Shown: piece by piece, positions 26,377 through 36,258 of the stretch
Numbering within the stretch: position 1 is the first letter of the stretch
Layout: each line of letters starts with the position of its first letter
From: an uncultured Lachnospiraceae bacterium
GTDB lineage: Bacteria; Bacillota; Clostridia; Lachnospirales; Lachnospiraceae
Reading direction: 5' to 3'
Length of the DNA stretch: 64,000 nt
Assembly: GCA_934352055.1 (NCBI GenBank)
Contig: CAKRJY010000005.1
Span: forward strand, 62,001-126,000
The notes under the pieces: generated by a model
What the model was told of the DNA's origin: nothing
Databases searched by the model: none
The model's input: the letters and a program-made list of their open reading frames with translations, nothing else
Program-made: the position numbers and the translations under genes

Positions 26377-27504
26377 ATGAAACGTGTAGTGGTAATCGGT
26401 TTGCTTTTTACAGTCTGTTTACTTGCAGGTTGTGGCAAAACGGATAAAAAAGAGAATAAAGAGACTGTGAAGGAAGTGGCAACGCAGGAGGTTTCTGATT
26501 ATACCAAGTTATCAGACAAGGAACTGGAAGTTCTTGGGTATGATAATGATGTGGAAGCGATGATGGAATTGGCAAATCGCTATGATTACGGAACAGAGGA
26601 CAGCAAGCAGGATTTTGAAGAAGCAAAAAAATGGTATGAAATGGCAGCAGAAGCCGGGAATGCAGATGCAACTTGTGTTTTAGGTTACTATGCGTTAAAT
26701 GGCATTACCCAGGATGTGGATGTTGTGCAGGCGGCTACATATTTCCAAAAAGCAATGGATGCCGGTAATGAACGTGCGTATGTTGGAATGGCACGTACAT
26801 ATCTTGCAGGATACGGCGATGAGACAGAGCATGCAATGAAGGCGTATGAATATACCAATATGGCATATGAAAAAAATATTATCTTAGGTGTGTATTATAT
26901 GGCGTATCTTTTGGAAAACGGCATTGGCTGTGAGCAGGATTATACGAGAGCAATTGCTTTGTATGAGCAGGTGATGGAGGCAGAAGACCTCTCTATTTAT
27001 GATGCATACTTAAAAGATGCTGCAGCTACAAATCGTGGTATGATGCATATCCATGGGGAAGGCATGGAGCAGAACTATGAGGAAGCAATGAACTGCTTTG
27101 AAAAAGCGGCAGAAGATGACTATGCTATGGCAGAGTATTATCTTGGACAGATGTATGAAAATGGATTTGGCTGTGACCAGGACTATGATAAAGCTTTTGA
27201 CTGGTATCAGAAAGCAGCAAATCAGGATTATGCACCGGCATTAAATCAAATGGGGTATCTGTATTACAATGGATATGGTGTGGATACAGATATTGACCAG
27301 GCAATCTATTACCAAAAGCTGGCAGCTATGCAGGGGTATGCAGCTGCGCAGATTAATTTGGGATATTTATTTGAAAATGGTATTGGAGTAGAGCAGAATT
27401 ATAGCACGGCACTGGCATATTATCGTATGGCAGCAGAGCAGAACAACGAAGGAGCGAAAGAAGCGGTGGTTCGTGTGCTCAAACTAATGGATGAAGAACA
27501 GTAA
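26377..27504 (+). CDS. Sel1-repeat lipoprotein
   Basis: The first ~20 residues form a lipoprotein signal peptide with the lipobox LLAGC (Cys at about residue 19), so the mature protein should be anchored to the outer face of the membrane. The rest of the 375 residues is a series of about seven Sel1-like (TPR-type) helical repeats, recognisable by units such as LGYYALNG, GQMYENGFGCDQDY and LGYLFENGIGVEQNY. Such repeats bind other proteins; no catalytic domain is present. Its last 14 bases overlap the next gene, a CapA-like protein, so the two are probably co-expressed at the cell surface. Specific function is unknown. Confidence 0.85.
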   Translation: MKRVVVIGLLFTVCLLAGCGKTDKKENKETVKEVATQEVSDYTKLSDKELEVLGYDNDVEAMMELANRYDYGTEDSKQDFEEAKKWYEMAAEAGNADATCVLGYYALNGITQDVDVVQAATYFQKAMDAGNERAYVGMARTYLAGYGDETEHAMKAYEYTNMAYEKNIILGVYYMAYLLENGIGCEQDYTRAIALYEQVMEAEDLSIYDAYLKDAAATNRGMMHIHGEGMEQNYEEAMNCFEKAAEDDYAMAEYYLGQMYENGFGCDQDYDKAFDWYQKAANQDYAPALNQMGYLYYNGYGVDTDIDQAIYYQKLAAMQGYAAAQINLGYLFENGIGVEQNYSTALAYYRMAAEQNNEGAKEAVVRVLKLMDEEQ

Positions 27505-28912
27505 GAATCATGTTGGCATTGTGGCCGTTTTGTTTGTGCTCGTTGTGATTGCTTTGGTATGGTATCTTCTTTTTGGGGCAGATACACTCCGGCGTATGCG
27601 TTCGCAAAAAGAGGCGGAACCGGTAGAAAATGGTCAGACAGAGGAAAAAAAGATTTTAGATATTTCCAATGTGGATGAGGCGTACGATGCCATACTAAAC
27701 AAAAGTACAAAAGAATTTATAGGAAATCATCCCATTGATGAAGAGTTTTTGGGCTGGTTTACGACAAATTATGGGTTGGAGCAGTTGGAAAAAATTGCGT
27801 CCTACGCAGAGTTGGATGATGGACAAATCTGGTATGAATATACAGGTCGCAGTGTGCATGTGTTGTGGTATGACTATTGCATGGAAACAGGCATACAACA
27901 GTACGCGTATGATAAAACCTATCAGAAAGAATGTCACGATCCGCAAAAGATTGTTATGAACTTTACGGGTGATTTTTCGTTGGCAGAAGGTGTGGGGACG
28001 ACAACTTATTACCATAGCGTCTCAGACGATATCACACAATGTTTAGATGAGGCGCTGCGTCAGGAAATGACTTCAGCAGATATCATGGTGATTAACAATG
28101 AGTTCGTTTATTCTACAAGAGGACGGGCACTTTCCGGAAAAGCATATACATTTCGGGGGGATCCATCGACGAGTAAAGCCTTACAGATTCTTGGTGTGGA
28201 TGTGGCAGGACTTGCCAATAATCACGTATATGATTTTGGCGAAATAGGTTTACTAGATACGTTAGATACCTTAAAAGAACAGGGTATTCCGTATATAGGT
28301 GCTGGAAAGAATTTAGAAGAAGCGGAAGAGCCAATCTTTTTTATCGCAAATGGAAAAAAGATTGCCATTGTAGCGGCAACGCAGATTGAACGAAGCACAA
28401 ATTATACAAAGGAAGCTACAGAAAACAGTCCCGGTGTGTTAAAAACCTTAGATTCTGCAAAATATGTGGCACAGATTGCAAAGGCAAAGCGCAATGCAGA
28501 TTATGTGATCTGTTTTGTGCATTGGGGAACAGAAAACACCAATCAATATGGACAGGATCAGGTCAAGCTCGCAAAAGATTTTGTGGCTGCAGGCGCGGAT
28601 GCTGTAATTGGTGCGCATGCCCATTGTCTGCAGGGCGCTGATATGATGGAAGGAGTTCCGGTTTTTTATAGTCTGGGGAATTTCTATTTTTCACAGGAGG
28701 CAGAAATGCCGGCGGATTATGATACCGTTATGGCGCAAATTGTGATTGATGAATCAGGTACTTTGAGCGCCCGTCTGCTTCCCTGCTATTTTTCACAAGG
28801 GAAACTTTCACTTGTGACAGAGGAAAATAAATACCGCCAGATTTTATCAGATGTGGCATCTTATTCCAATCAAGTGGCATTTGATGATGAGGGGTATCTA
28901 GTTGTCCATTAG
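27491..28912 (+). CDS. CapA-family (PGA_cap) metallophosphatase-like membrane protein
   Basis: This 473-residue protein starts with a short cytoplasmic end and one hydrophobic anchor (VGIVAVLFVLVVIALVWYLL). From about residue 155 it has a CapA/PGA_cap domain related to calcineurin-type phosphoesterases: NFTGDFSLAE, VINNEFVYS, GLANNHVYDFG, FVHWGTENTN and GAHAHCLQGADMMEGVPVFYSLGNF. In Bacillus CapA takes part in poly-gamma-glutamate capsule export, but many family members have no known role and no capB or capC is here. It overlaps the Sel1 lipoprotein gene by 14 bases. Confidence 0.87.
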   Translation: MKNSKNHVGIVAVLFVLVVIALVWYLLFGADTLRRMRSQKEAEPVENGQTEEKKILDISNVDEAYDAILNKSTKEFIGNHPIDEEFLGWFTTNYGLEQLEKIASYAELDDGQIWYEYTGRSVHVLWYDYCMETGIQQYAYDKTYQKECHDPQKIVMNFTGDFSLAEGVGTTTYYHSVSDDITQCLDEALRQEMTSADIMVINNEFVYSTRGRALSGKAYTFRGDPSTSKALQILGVDVAGLANNHVYDFGEIGLLDTLDTLKEQGIPYIGAGKNLEEAEEPIFFIANGKKIAIVAATQIERSTNYTKEATENSPGVLKTLDSAKYVAQIAKAKRNADYVICFVHWGTENTNQYGQDQVKLAKDFVAAGADAVIGAHAHCLQGADMMEGVPVFYSLGNFYFSQEAEMPADYDTVMAQIVIDESGTLSARLLPCYFSQGKLSLVTEENKYRQILSDVASYSNQVAFDDEGYLVVH

Positions 28913-28951
28913 ATGAAGCGTGGAATGTAGTATTTTTAGTTATTGTGTCCA

Positions 28952-28981
28952 TTGATTTTTCCTATGGAGTCGGGATAGAAT
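28952..28981 (+). promoter_or_regulatory. Putative promoter of gpmI
   Basis: TTGATT (28952-28957) and TAGAAT (28976-28981) are 18 bases apart, about 80 bases upstream of the gpmI start. An AGGAAA/TTTCCT inverted repeat (29003-29020) lies in the leader. Confidence 0.45.
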
Positions 28982-29064
28982 ATTTAATGAGAGTGTTTAT
29001 AAAGGAAATCTATGTTTCCTATAAGATATAACAATATGAAAACAATAGAAAAGAGGAGAAAAGA

Positions 29065-30606
29065 ATGAGCAAGAAGCCAGTTGTTTTGATGATCTTAGAT
29101 GGATTTGGTTTGAATGAAAGACATGACGCAAACGCCGTATACGAGGCAAATACGCCAAATATTGATGGATTAATGAAGAATTATCCATTTGTAAAAGGAA
29201 ACGCCAGTGGTCTTGCAGTAGGACTTCCAGATGGACAGATGGGAAACTCTGAAGTAGGACATTTGAATATGGGCGCAGGCCGTATTGTATATCAGGAATT
29301 GACAAGAATTACAAAGGAAATCGAAGATGGTACTTTCTTTGATAATGCTGCTTTGAAGAAGGCAATGGAGAATGCAAAGAAAAATGATACAGCACTTCAT
29401 TTGTTTGGACTTTTGTCAGATGGTGGTGTACATAGCCATATTACACATTTATATGGTTTGCTTGAGATGGCAAAGCGTGAAGGTTTAACAAAGGTATATG
29501 TGCATGGCTTTATGGATGGTCGTGATACAGCTCCAACAAGTGGTATTACCTATGTAAAGGCATTGGAAGAAGAGATGGCAAAGATTGGTGTTGGTAAAAT
29601 CGCCAGCCTTTCCGGTCGTTATTATGCAATGGATCGTGATAATCGTTGGGATCGTGTTGAAACAGCATATAAGGCACTTACTTTAGGCGAAGGCAACACA
29701 GCAACAGATGCTGTAAGTGCAATGCAGGATTCTTATGACAACGAAAAAACAGATGAATTCGTAGTACCTACCGTTATTACAGAAAATGGTGAGGCAATCG
29801 GTAAGATTTCAGCAAATGACAGTGTGATTTTCTTTAACTTCCGTCCAGACAGAGCGAGAGAAATTACAAGAGCATTCTGCAGTGATGATTTTGACGGATT
29901 TGATCGTGGCGAGCGCATGCCACTTACTTATGTCTGCTTTACAGAATATGATGTTACGATTCCAAATAAGGATGTAGCTTTCCATAAGGTAGAGCTTCAT
30001 AATACATTTGGCGAATTTTTAGCTGCGAATGGTAAGACACAGGCAAGAATTGCAGAAACAGAAAAATACGCACATGTAACATTCTTCTTTAATGGTGGTG
30101 TCGAAGAACCAAATGCAGGAGAAGACCGCATTCTTGTAAAGTCTCCAAAGGTAGCAACCTACGATTTACAGCCGGAAATGAGCGCATATGAAGTATGTGA
30201 TAAATTATGTGATGCCATTACATCAGATAAGTATGATGTGATTATTATTAATTTCGCTAATCCGGATATGGTAGGTCATACCGGAGTGGAAGCAGCAGCA
30301 ATCAAGGCAGTAGAAGCAGTAGACAGCTGTGTGGGACGTGCTGTTGAGGCATTGAAGTCTGTGGATGGAACCATGTTTATCTGTGCAGATCATGGTAACT
30401 GCGAACAGCTTGTGAACTATGAGACAGGGGAACCACTTACTGCACATACGACCAATCCAGTACCATTCATCCTGGTAAACGCAGATCCATCTTATGGTCT
30501 TCGTGAAAATGGATGTTTAGCAGATATTATTCCAACCCTGATTGAGTTGATGGGTATGAAACAGCCGGAAGAAATGACAGGCAAATCTCTTTTGATTAGA
30601 AAGTAG
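29065..30606 (+). CDS. gpmI: 2,3-bisphosphoglycerate-independent phosphoglycerate mutase
   Basis: This manganese-dependent enzyme interconverts 3- and 2-phosphoglycerate. The 513 residues show the metal site MILDGFGL, the phosphoserine loop GQMGNSEVGHLNMGAG (~residue 57), HGFMDGRDTAP, the NFANPDMVGHTG block (~residue 395) and the C-terminal metal-binding ADHGNCEQL. It has a GAGGAG site. It supplies the mutase step missing from the gap-pgk-tpiA group. Confidence 0.98.
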   Translation: MSKKPVVLMILDGFGLNERHDANAVYEANTPNIDGLMKNYPFVKGNASGLAVGLPDGQMGNSEVGHLNMGAGRIVYQELTRITKEIEDGTFFDNAALKKAMENAKKNDTALHLFGLLSDGGVHSHITHLYGLLEMAKREGLTKVYVHGFMDGRDTAPTSGITYVKALEEEMAKIGVGKIASLSGRYYAMDRDNRWDRVETAYKALTLGEGNTATDAVSAMQDSYDNEKTDEFVVPTVITENGEAIGKISANDSVIFFNFRPDRAREITRAFCSDDFDGFDRGERMPLTYVCFTEYDVTIPNKDVAFHKVELHNTFGEFLAANGKTQARIAETEKYAHVTFFFNGGVEEPNAGEDRILVKSPKVATYDLQPEMSAYEVCDKLCDAITSDKYDVIIINFANPDMVGHTGVEAAAIKAVEAVDSCVGRAVEALKSVDGTMFICADHGNCEQLVNYETGEPLTAHTTNPVPFILVNADPSYGLRENGCLADIIPTLIELMGMKQPEEMTGKSLLIRK

Positions 30607-30610
30607 AAAA

Positions 30611-30631
30611 ACGCCTGCATTTTGCAGGCGT
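30611..30631 (+). terminator. Hairpin after gpmI (weak terminator)
   Basis: A nine-pair perfect stem (30611-30619 with 30623-30631), loop TTT, lies just after the gpmI stop. It lacks a T-run on the right, so termination may be inefficient and gpmI transcripts may continue into purC. Confidence 0.5.
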
Positions 30632-30676
30632 ATATCATAAAAGCACAAACAATTAAGGATAATGGAGGAAAGACAA

Positions 30677-31543
30677 ATGAAACCAATGAAAGAAGGCAAG
30701 GTCCGCGAAGTATACGATAATGGTGATAGCATCATTATGGTAGCAACAGATCGTATCTCAGCATTTGATGTGATTTTAAAGAACAAGATTGTAGACAAGG
30801 GAGCAATCCTGACACAGATGTCTAAATTCTGGTTCGATTACACAAAGGATATCGTTCCAAACCATATGATTTCTGTGGATGTGAAGGATATGCCAGAGTT
30901 TTTCCAGAATGAGGAATATGACGGTAAGAGCATGATGTGCAGAAAGTTGCAGATGCTTCCAATCGAATGTATCGTTCGAGGATATATCACAGGAAGTGGC
31001 TGGGCTAGTTACCAGAAAAACGGAACTGTTTGTGGTATTACGTTGCCAGCTGGTTTACAGGAGTCTGAAAAGTTACCGGAAGCAATTTATACACCATCTA
31101 CAAAGGCTGAAATTGGCTTACATGATGAAAATATTTCATATGAACAGTCAATCGAGGTACTCGAGAAAGAATTCCCGGGTAAGGGTGAGGAATATGCTTC
31201 TAAAATCAAAGAATATACATTGGCATTGTACAAAAAATGCGCAGATTATGCGTTGACAAAGGGCATTATTATTGCAGACACCAAGTTTGAGTTTGGCTTG
31301 GATGAAGAAGGAAATGTGGTACTTGCAGATGAAATGCTCACACCAGATAGTTCCAGATTCTGGCCACTCGAGGGCTATGAAGCCGGAAAAGGACAGCCTT
31401 CTTTTGATAAGCAGTTTGTAAGAGACTGGCTTAAGGCAAATCCAGATAGCGATTATCTTTTACCACAGGATGTTATTGACAAGACAATTGCAAAATACAA
31501 AGAAGCATTTGAAATGCTGACAGGTAAGAAATTTGGAGAATAG
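30677..31543 (+). CDS. purC: Phosphoribosylaminoimidazole-succinocarboxamide synthase
   Basis: PurC adds aspartate to CAIR in purine synthesis. The 288 residues show EGKVREVYDNGDS at the start, ATDRISAFDV (~residue 24), the signature region PIECIVRGYITGSGW (~residue 95) and the C-terminal ADTKFEFGLDEEG and DEMLTPDSSRFWP. The start is the ATG at 30677, eight bases after GGAGGA; an in-frame ATG at 30662 lies on top of that site. It opens the purC-purF-purB unit. Confidence 0.97.
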   Translation: MKPMKEGKVREVYDNGDSIIMVATDRISAFDVILKNKIVDKGAILTQMSKFWFDYTKDIVPNHMISVDVKDMPEFFQNEEYDGKSMMCRKLQMLPIECIVRGYITGSGWASYQKNGTVCGITLPAGLQESEKLPEAIYTPSTKAEIGLHDENISYEQSIEVLEKEFPGKGEEYASKIKEYTLALYKKCADYALTKGIIIADTKFEFGLDEEGNVVLADEMLTPDSSRFWPLEGYEAGKGQPSFDKQFVRDWLKANPDSDYLLPQDVIDKTIAKYKEAFEMLTGKKFGE

Positions 31544-31556
31544 ACAGGAGATGCAG

Positions 31557-33044
31557 ATGACAACAAGAGATTCGGATAAGGATATGCCACTGCAGGGACT
31601 GCATGAGGAATGCGGCGTCTTTGGAATGTATGATTTCGATGGAAATGATGTGGCTTCCTCCATTTACTATGGACTTTTTGCTTTACAGCACAGAGGACAG
31701 GAAAGCTGCGGTATAGCCGTAAGTGAAACAAGTGGACCAAAAGGAAAAGTTACTTCTTACAAGGGCATGGGACTTGTGAATGAAGTCTTTGATAGTGAGG
31801 GCTTGAGTAACATGAAAGGTGATATCGGTGTAGGACATGTTAGATATTCTACAGCCGGTGAATCTACCCGTGAAAATGCACAGCCCCTTGTTCTTAATTA
31901 TGTAAAAGGAACTTTGGCATTGGCTCATAATGGAAATTTGATCAATGCGAAAGAACTGAAAAAAGATTTGGAGTATACAGGAGCAATCTTCCAGACGACG
32001 ATTGATTCGGAAGTGATTGCTTATCATATTGCACGTGAGCGTTTACAGTCAAATACAGCGGAGGAGGCTGTGCGTCGCGCATGTATGAAATTAAAGGGTG
32101 CGTATGCACTTGTTGTTGCATCCCCACGAAAATTGATTGGGGCAAGAGACCCATTTGGCTTTAAACCGCTTTGTATTGGAAAGCGTGACAATGCCTATAT
32201 TCTGGCTTCCGAAACATGTGCACTTGATACGATTGGAGCTACTTTCGTTCGTGATGTACTTCCTGGTGAAGTGGTTACCATTACGCCGGAAAAAGGAATT
32301 GAATCAGATATGGAAATGGCTCTTACAAAAGAAAAAGAAGCCAGATGTATTTTTGAATACATCTATTTTGCAAGACCAGACAGCCATATTGATGGTGTCA
32401 GCGTATATGCAAGCCGTATTCGCGCAGGTCAATTTTTAGCAATGGATTCACCGGTGGAGGCAGATCTTGTTACTGGAGTTCCGGAATCAGGAAACGCAGC
32501 AGCTCTTGGCTATTCTTTACAATCGGGTATTCCTTATGGAACAGCATTTGTTAAGAATGGATATGTAGGTCGTACCTTCATCAAGCCAAAGCAAAGTAGC
32601 CGTGAATCAAGCGTACAGATTAAGTTAAACGTATTAAAAGAAGCAGTAGCAGGCAAGCGTGTTGTCATGATTGACGATTCTATTGTACGAGGAACAACAT
32701 CAGATCGTATTGTGCGTATGCTTCGTGATGCAGGGGCAACAGAAGTCCATGTGCGTATCAGTTCACCACCTTTCCTGTGGCCGTGCTATTTTGGTACGGA
32801 TATTCCGGAAAGAGAGCAATTGATTGCATATAATCGTTCTATCGAAGATATCCGAAAGATTATCGGTGCAGATTCCCTTGGTTATCTGGGAATGGAACGC
32901 TTAGATGAGATGGTAGAGGGATTACCAATCTGTCGTGGATGCTTTAATGGAACCTACCCAATGGAACCACCAAAAGAAGACATCCGTGGAGAGTACTTTG
33001 ATAAAGAAATTGATATGGCAAAGAAATTGGAACGCAATTTATAG
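31557..33044 (+). CDS. purF: Amidophosphoribosyltransferase
   Basis: PurF makes phosphoribosylamine from PRPP and glutamine, the first committed purine step. With the start at 31557 (six bases after AGGAG) the 495-residue precursor has an 18-residue propeptide ending HEE before the catalytic Cys19 (ECGVFGMYDF), as in the Bacillus-type enzyme, where the propeptide is cut off. The glutaminase domain (GIGHVRYSTAG-type motif) is followed by the PRPP motif VVMIDDSIVRGTTS. Cysteines in WPCYFG and ICRGCFNG fit the 4Fe-4S form. Its ribosome binding site follows the purC stop by two bases. Confidence 0.97.
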   Translation: MTTRDSDKDMPLQGLHEECGVFGMYDFDGNDVASSIYYGLFALQHRGQESCGIAVSETSGPKGKVTSYKGMGLVNEVFDSEGLSNMKGDIGVGHVRYSTAGESTRENAQPLVLNYVKGTLALAHNGNLINAKELKKDLEYTGAIFQTTIDSEVIAYHIARERLQSNTAEEAVRRACMKLKGAYALVVASPRKLIGARDPFGFKPLCIGKRDNAYILASETCALDTIGATFVRDVLPGEVVTITPEKGIESDMEMALTKEKEARCIFEYIYFARPDSHIDGVSVYASRIRAGQFLAMDSPVEADLVTGVPESGNAAALGYSLQSGIPYGTAFVKNGYVGRTFIKPKQSSRESSVQIKLNVLKEAVAGKRVVMIDDSIVRGTTSDRIVRMLRDAGATEVHVRISSPPFLWPCYFGTDIPEREQLIAYNRSIEDIRKIIGADSLGYLGMERLDEMVEGLPICRGCFNGTYPMEPPKEDIRGEYFDKEIDMAKKLERNL

Positions 33045-33053
33045 GAGGAGTAA

Positions 33054-34505
33054 ATGAGTACAGATCGTTATAGTAGCCCACTTTCAGAGAGATATGCCAG
33101 CAAAGAAATGCAGTATATTTTCTCACAGGATAAAAAATTCTCCACATGGAGAAAACTCTGGATTGCACTTGCAGAGACAGAGATGGAATTAGGCTTGAGC
33201 CAGGACGGAAAGCCGGTTATTACGCAGGATATGATTGATGAAATGAAACAGCACATTGATGATATCAATTATGATGTGGCAAGAGCACGTGAAGCAGAAG
33301 TACGTCATGATGTTATGAGTCATGTATATGCCTATGGAAAACAGTGTCCAAAGGCAGCTGGTATTATTCATTTAGGTGCAACTTCCTGCTATGTAGGTGA
33401 TAATACAGATATTATTATTATGCGTGATGCTCTTCTTCTGGTTCGTAAAAAACTTGTGAATGTCATTGCAGAATTAGCAAAATTTGCAGATGAATATAAG
33501 GATATGCCAACATTGGCATTTACACATTTTCAGCCGGCACAGCCAACAACCGTTGGAAAACGTGCAACCCTTTGGTTGAATGAATTCGTTATGGATTTGG
33601 AAGATTTGGATTATGTATTATCAACCTTAAAGCTCTTAGGCTCTAAGGGAACAACAGGAACGCAGGCAAGCTTCTTAGAACTTTTCCAGGGAGATCAGGA
33701 GACCATTGATAAGATTGATCCGATGATCGCAGAGAAAATGGGATTCGAGAAGTGTTATCCTGTCAGTGGACAGACATATTCCCGTAAGGTAGATACCAGA
33801 GTCTGCAATATTTTAGCAGGTATTGCAGCATCTGCACATAAAATGAGCAATGATATCCGTTTACTTCAGCATCTGAAGGAAGTAGAAGAACCATTTGAAA
33901 AGAGCCAGATTGGTTCTTCCGCAATGGCATATAAGCGTAATCCAATGCGTAGTGAACGTATCGCATCTTTGTCACGTTATATTATGATTGATGCATTGAA
34001 TCCGGCAATTACATCAGCAACACAGTGGTTTGAAAGAACCTTAGATGATTCTGCAAACAAGAGACTTTCTATTGCAGAAGGCTTTTTGGCATGCGATGGT
34101 GTGTTAGATCTTTGCTTAAATGTTGTAGATGGCTTAGTTGTTTATCCAAAGGTAATCGAGAAGAGATTACGCAGCGAACTTCCATTTATGGCAACAGAAA
34201 ATATTATGATGGATGCTGTAAAAAATGGTGGCAACCGTCAGGATCTGCATGAGAAGATCCGTACCCTTTCTATGGAAGCAGGAAAGACAGTTAAGGTAGA
34301 GGGCAAGGAGAATAACTTACTGGAATTGATTGCAGCGGATGATGAATTCCCAATGGGATTAGAAGAACTCGAAGCAACGATGCAGCCAGAAAAGTATGTA
34401 GGTCGTGCACCTCGTCAGGTTGTAAAATACTTAGAAGAAGTGATTCAGCCAATTTTAGATGAAAATCAGGACATTCTCGGTGTGACAGCACAGATTAATG
34501 TCTAA
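33054..34505 (+). CDS. purB: Adenylosuccinate lyase
   Basis: PurB removes fumarate from SAICAR and from adenylosuccinate. The 483 residues show the histidine region VRHDVMSHVYAYG (~residue 82), HLGATSCYVGDN, THFQPAQPTTVGKR and the fumarase-superfamily signature GSSAMAYKRNPMRSE (~residue 285; the usual Pro is Ala). It lies nine bases after purF with a GGAGG site and ends the unit. Confidence 0.96.
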   Translation: MSTDRYSSPLSERYASKEMQYIFSQDKKFSTWRKLWIALAETEMELGLSQDGKPVITQDMIDEMKQHIDDINYDVARAREAEVRHDVMSHVYAYGKQCPKAAGIIHLGATSCYVGDNTDIIIMRDALLLVRKKLVNVIAELAKFADEYKDMPTLAFTHFQPAQPTTVGKRATLWLNEFVMDLEDLDYVLSTLKLLGSKGTTGTQASFLELFQGDQETIDKIDPMIAEKMGFEKCYPVSGQTYSRKVDTRVCNILAGIAASAHKMSNDIRLLQHLKEVEEPFEKSQIGSSAMAYKRNPMRSERIASLSRYIMIDALNPAITSATQWFERTLDDSANKRLSIAEGFLACDGVLDLCLNVVDGLVVYPKVIEKRLRSELPFMATENIMMDAVKNGGNRQDLHEKIRTLSMEAGKTVKVEGKENNLLELIAADDEFPMGLEELEATMQPEKYVGRAPRQVVKYLEEVIQPILDENQDILGVTAQINV

Positions 34506-34515
34506 TTAGAATGCA

Positions 34516-34553
34516 GGAACTTTCTGTGCAAAATGCACAGGAAGTTCTTTTTA
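34516..34553 (+). terminator. Terminator of purC-purF-purB
   Basis: A 14-pair stem (34517-34530 with 34534-34547, one wobble), loop AAA, followed by five T. Confidence 0.92.
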
Positions 34554-34609
34554 TATACTTTTGTTGCTAAAAAAATAGAAAAATGCAAGTTAAAAATTAA
34601 AATTATGCA

Positions 34610-34638
34610 TTGCACTTCAACGTGATAAAGTATATAAT
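34610..34638 (+). promoter_or_regulatory. Promoter of gdhA
   Basis: TTGCAC (34610-34615), a 17-base spacer and a perfect TATAAT (34633-34638). The ~55-base leader shows no terminator or AAxGGC hairpin, unlike the asnB, amt and glnA leaders. Confidence 0.8.
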
Positions 34639-34698
34639 GTCACTAGATTTTGTGAAAACAAGGTTGGGAAGAAGTTTTGAATAGGAGGAATTAATCAA

Positions 34699-36060
34699 AT
34701 GAAGTTCAAGAGTAGTTATTTACAGAGCGTTTATGATGGACTTGAAAGCCGCAACGCAGAGCAGAAGGAATTTTTGCAGGCAGTTGCTGAGGTACTTGAG
34801 TCTTTGGAACCAGTTGTTGACGCTAAGCCGGAACTGGAGAAATGGGGAATCATCGAGCGTATCGTTGAGCCAGAACGTATCATCCAGTTTAGAGTATCCT
34901 GGGTAGATGATAATGGTAAGGTACAGGTTAACCGTGGATACAGAGTACAGTTTAACTCAGCCATTGGACCATATAAGGGTGGTTTGAGATTGCACCCATC
35001 GGTAAACCTTTCTGTTATTAAGTTCCTCGGATTTGAGCAGATTTTTAAGAACAGTCTTACAACACTTCCAATTGGCGGTGGTAAGGGTGGATCTGATTTT
35101 GATCCTAAGGGAAAATCAGATATGGAAATCATGAGATTCTGCCAGGCATTCATGACTGAACTGGAGAAGCACATTGGTGCGGATACAGATGTTCCAGCTG
35201 GAGATATCGGTGTTGGCGCACGTGAAATCGGATTTATGTATGGTCAGTATAAGAGACTTCGTAACGAATTTACCGGAGTACTTACAGGAAAGGGACTTAC
35301 TTATGGTGGTTCTCTTGCTCGTACACAGGCAACAGGTTATGGACTTTGCTATTACACACAGGAAGCATTGAAGTGCTTGCGTAATACAGATTTCCAGAAT
35401 AAGACAGTTGCTGTTTCCGGAGCAGGTAACGTTGCTATTTATGCAATTCAAAAGGCATACCAGTTAGGTGGTAAGCCAGTGACATGTTCTGATTCTACCG
35501 GTTGGATTTATGATCCAGAAGGAATCGATGTTGCGTTACTTCAGGAAGTAAAAGAAGTGAAACGTGCACGCTTGACAGAATATGCTGCAGCACGTCCATC
35601 TGCTGAATACCATGAGAAGAAGAATGGTGAGCATGGTGTATGGTCTGTGAAATGTGATATCGCACTTCCTTGTGCAACACAGAATGAGTTGGATGAGAAT
35701 GATGCTAAGATGTTAGTTGAAAATGGTGTAATTGCTGTATGTGAAGGTGCAAATATGCCTTCTACACCAGAAGCTGTTGAAGTATTCAAAAAAGCAGGTG
35801 TTCTCTTTGGACCAGCAAAGGCTGCAAATGCAGGTGGTGTAGCAACATCAGCACTTGAAATGAGCCAGAACTCTGAGAGATTACACTGGACATTTGAAGA
35901 AGTAGATGAAAAGTTACAGCATATCATGACTGGTATTGTACACAATTCACTTGATGCTGCTGCAAAGTATGGTCTCGAAGGAGATTTGATTTCCGGAGCT
36001 AATATTGCTGGCTTTGAAAAAGTGGCAGATGCTATGATTGCTCAGGGTGTAGCATACTAA
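34699..36060 (+). CDS. gdhA: Glutamate dehydrogenase, NADP-type small hexameric family
   Basis: GDH aminates 2-oxoglutarate with ammonia. The 453 residues match the GDH family of about 450: the glycine-rich substrate site LPIGGGKGGSDFDPKG (~residue 121) with catalytic lysine, the DVPAGDIGVGAREIGFM block, and the Rossmann motif GAGNVAIYAIQKA (~residue 239) followed by SDSTGWI. NADP use is the family norm but is not proven here. Codon bias is strong. It stands alone with its own promoter and terminator. Confidence 0.96.
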   Translation: MKFKSSYLQSVYDGLESRNAEQKEFLQAVAEVLESLEPVVDAKPELEKWGIIERIVEPERIIQFRVSWVDDNGKVQVNRGYRVQFNSAIGPYKGGLRLHPSVNLSVIKFLGFEQIFKNSLTTLPIGGGKGGSDFDPKGKSDMEIMRFCQAFMTELEKHIGADTDVPAGDIGVGAREIGFMYGQYKRLRNEFTGVLTGKGLTYGGSLARTQATGYGLCYYTQEALKCLRNTDFQNKTVAVSGAGNVAIYAIQKAYQLGGKPVTCSDSTGWIYDPEGIDVALLQEVKEVKRARLTEYAAARPSAEYHEKKNGEHGVWSVKCDIALPCATQNELDENDAKMLVENGVIAVCEGANMPSTPEAVEVFKKAGVLFGPAKAANAGGVATSALEMSQNSERLHWTFEEVDEKLQHIMTGIVHNSLDAAAKYGLEGDLISGANIAGFEKVADAMIAQGVAY

Positions 36061-36082
36061 TTTCATTTTATATTGTTATTTT

Positions 36083-36119
36083 AAGGACGTTCTTCTGTGT
36101 TAGAAGCACGTCCTTTTTA
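36083..36119 (+). terminator. Terminator after gdhA
   Basis: AAGGACGT (36083-36090) pairs with ACGTCCTT (36108-36115), with an inner CTTCT/AGAAG stem, followed by T-rich sequence. Confidence 0.9.
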
Positions 36120-36176
36120 TGTGTAGGCAAAGATGGCATCCTGGTTAGGATGAGGCGTACTATAATAAAAAATGCT

Positions 36177-36204
36177 TGCGTATGAGAAGTGCATATGCTA
36201 TACT
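36177..36204 (+). promoter_or_regulatory. Promoter of secG-rnr-smpB
   Basis: TATACT (36199-36204) with a TGC extension before it; a poor -35 (TTGCGT, 36177-36182) lies 16 bases upstream. Confidence 0.55.
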
Positions 36205-36258
36205 TTTATAAGTTATGACGAATGACTTGCTATGGCGAGTGTACATTAGGAGGTTTTC

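Noticed and set aside
30607..30676. Purine riboswitch before purC
   Set aside because: Only a simple hairpin and about 45 A-rich bases are present, without the three-way junction of a purine aptamer.
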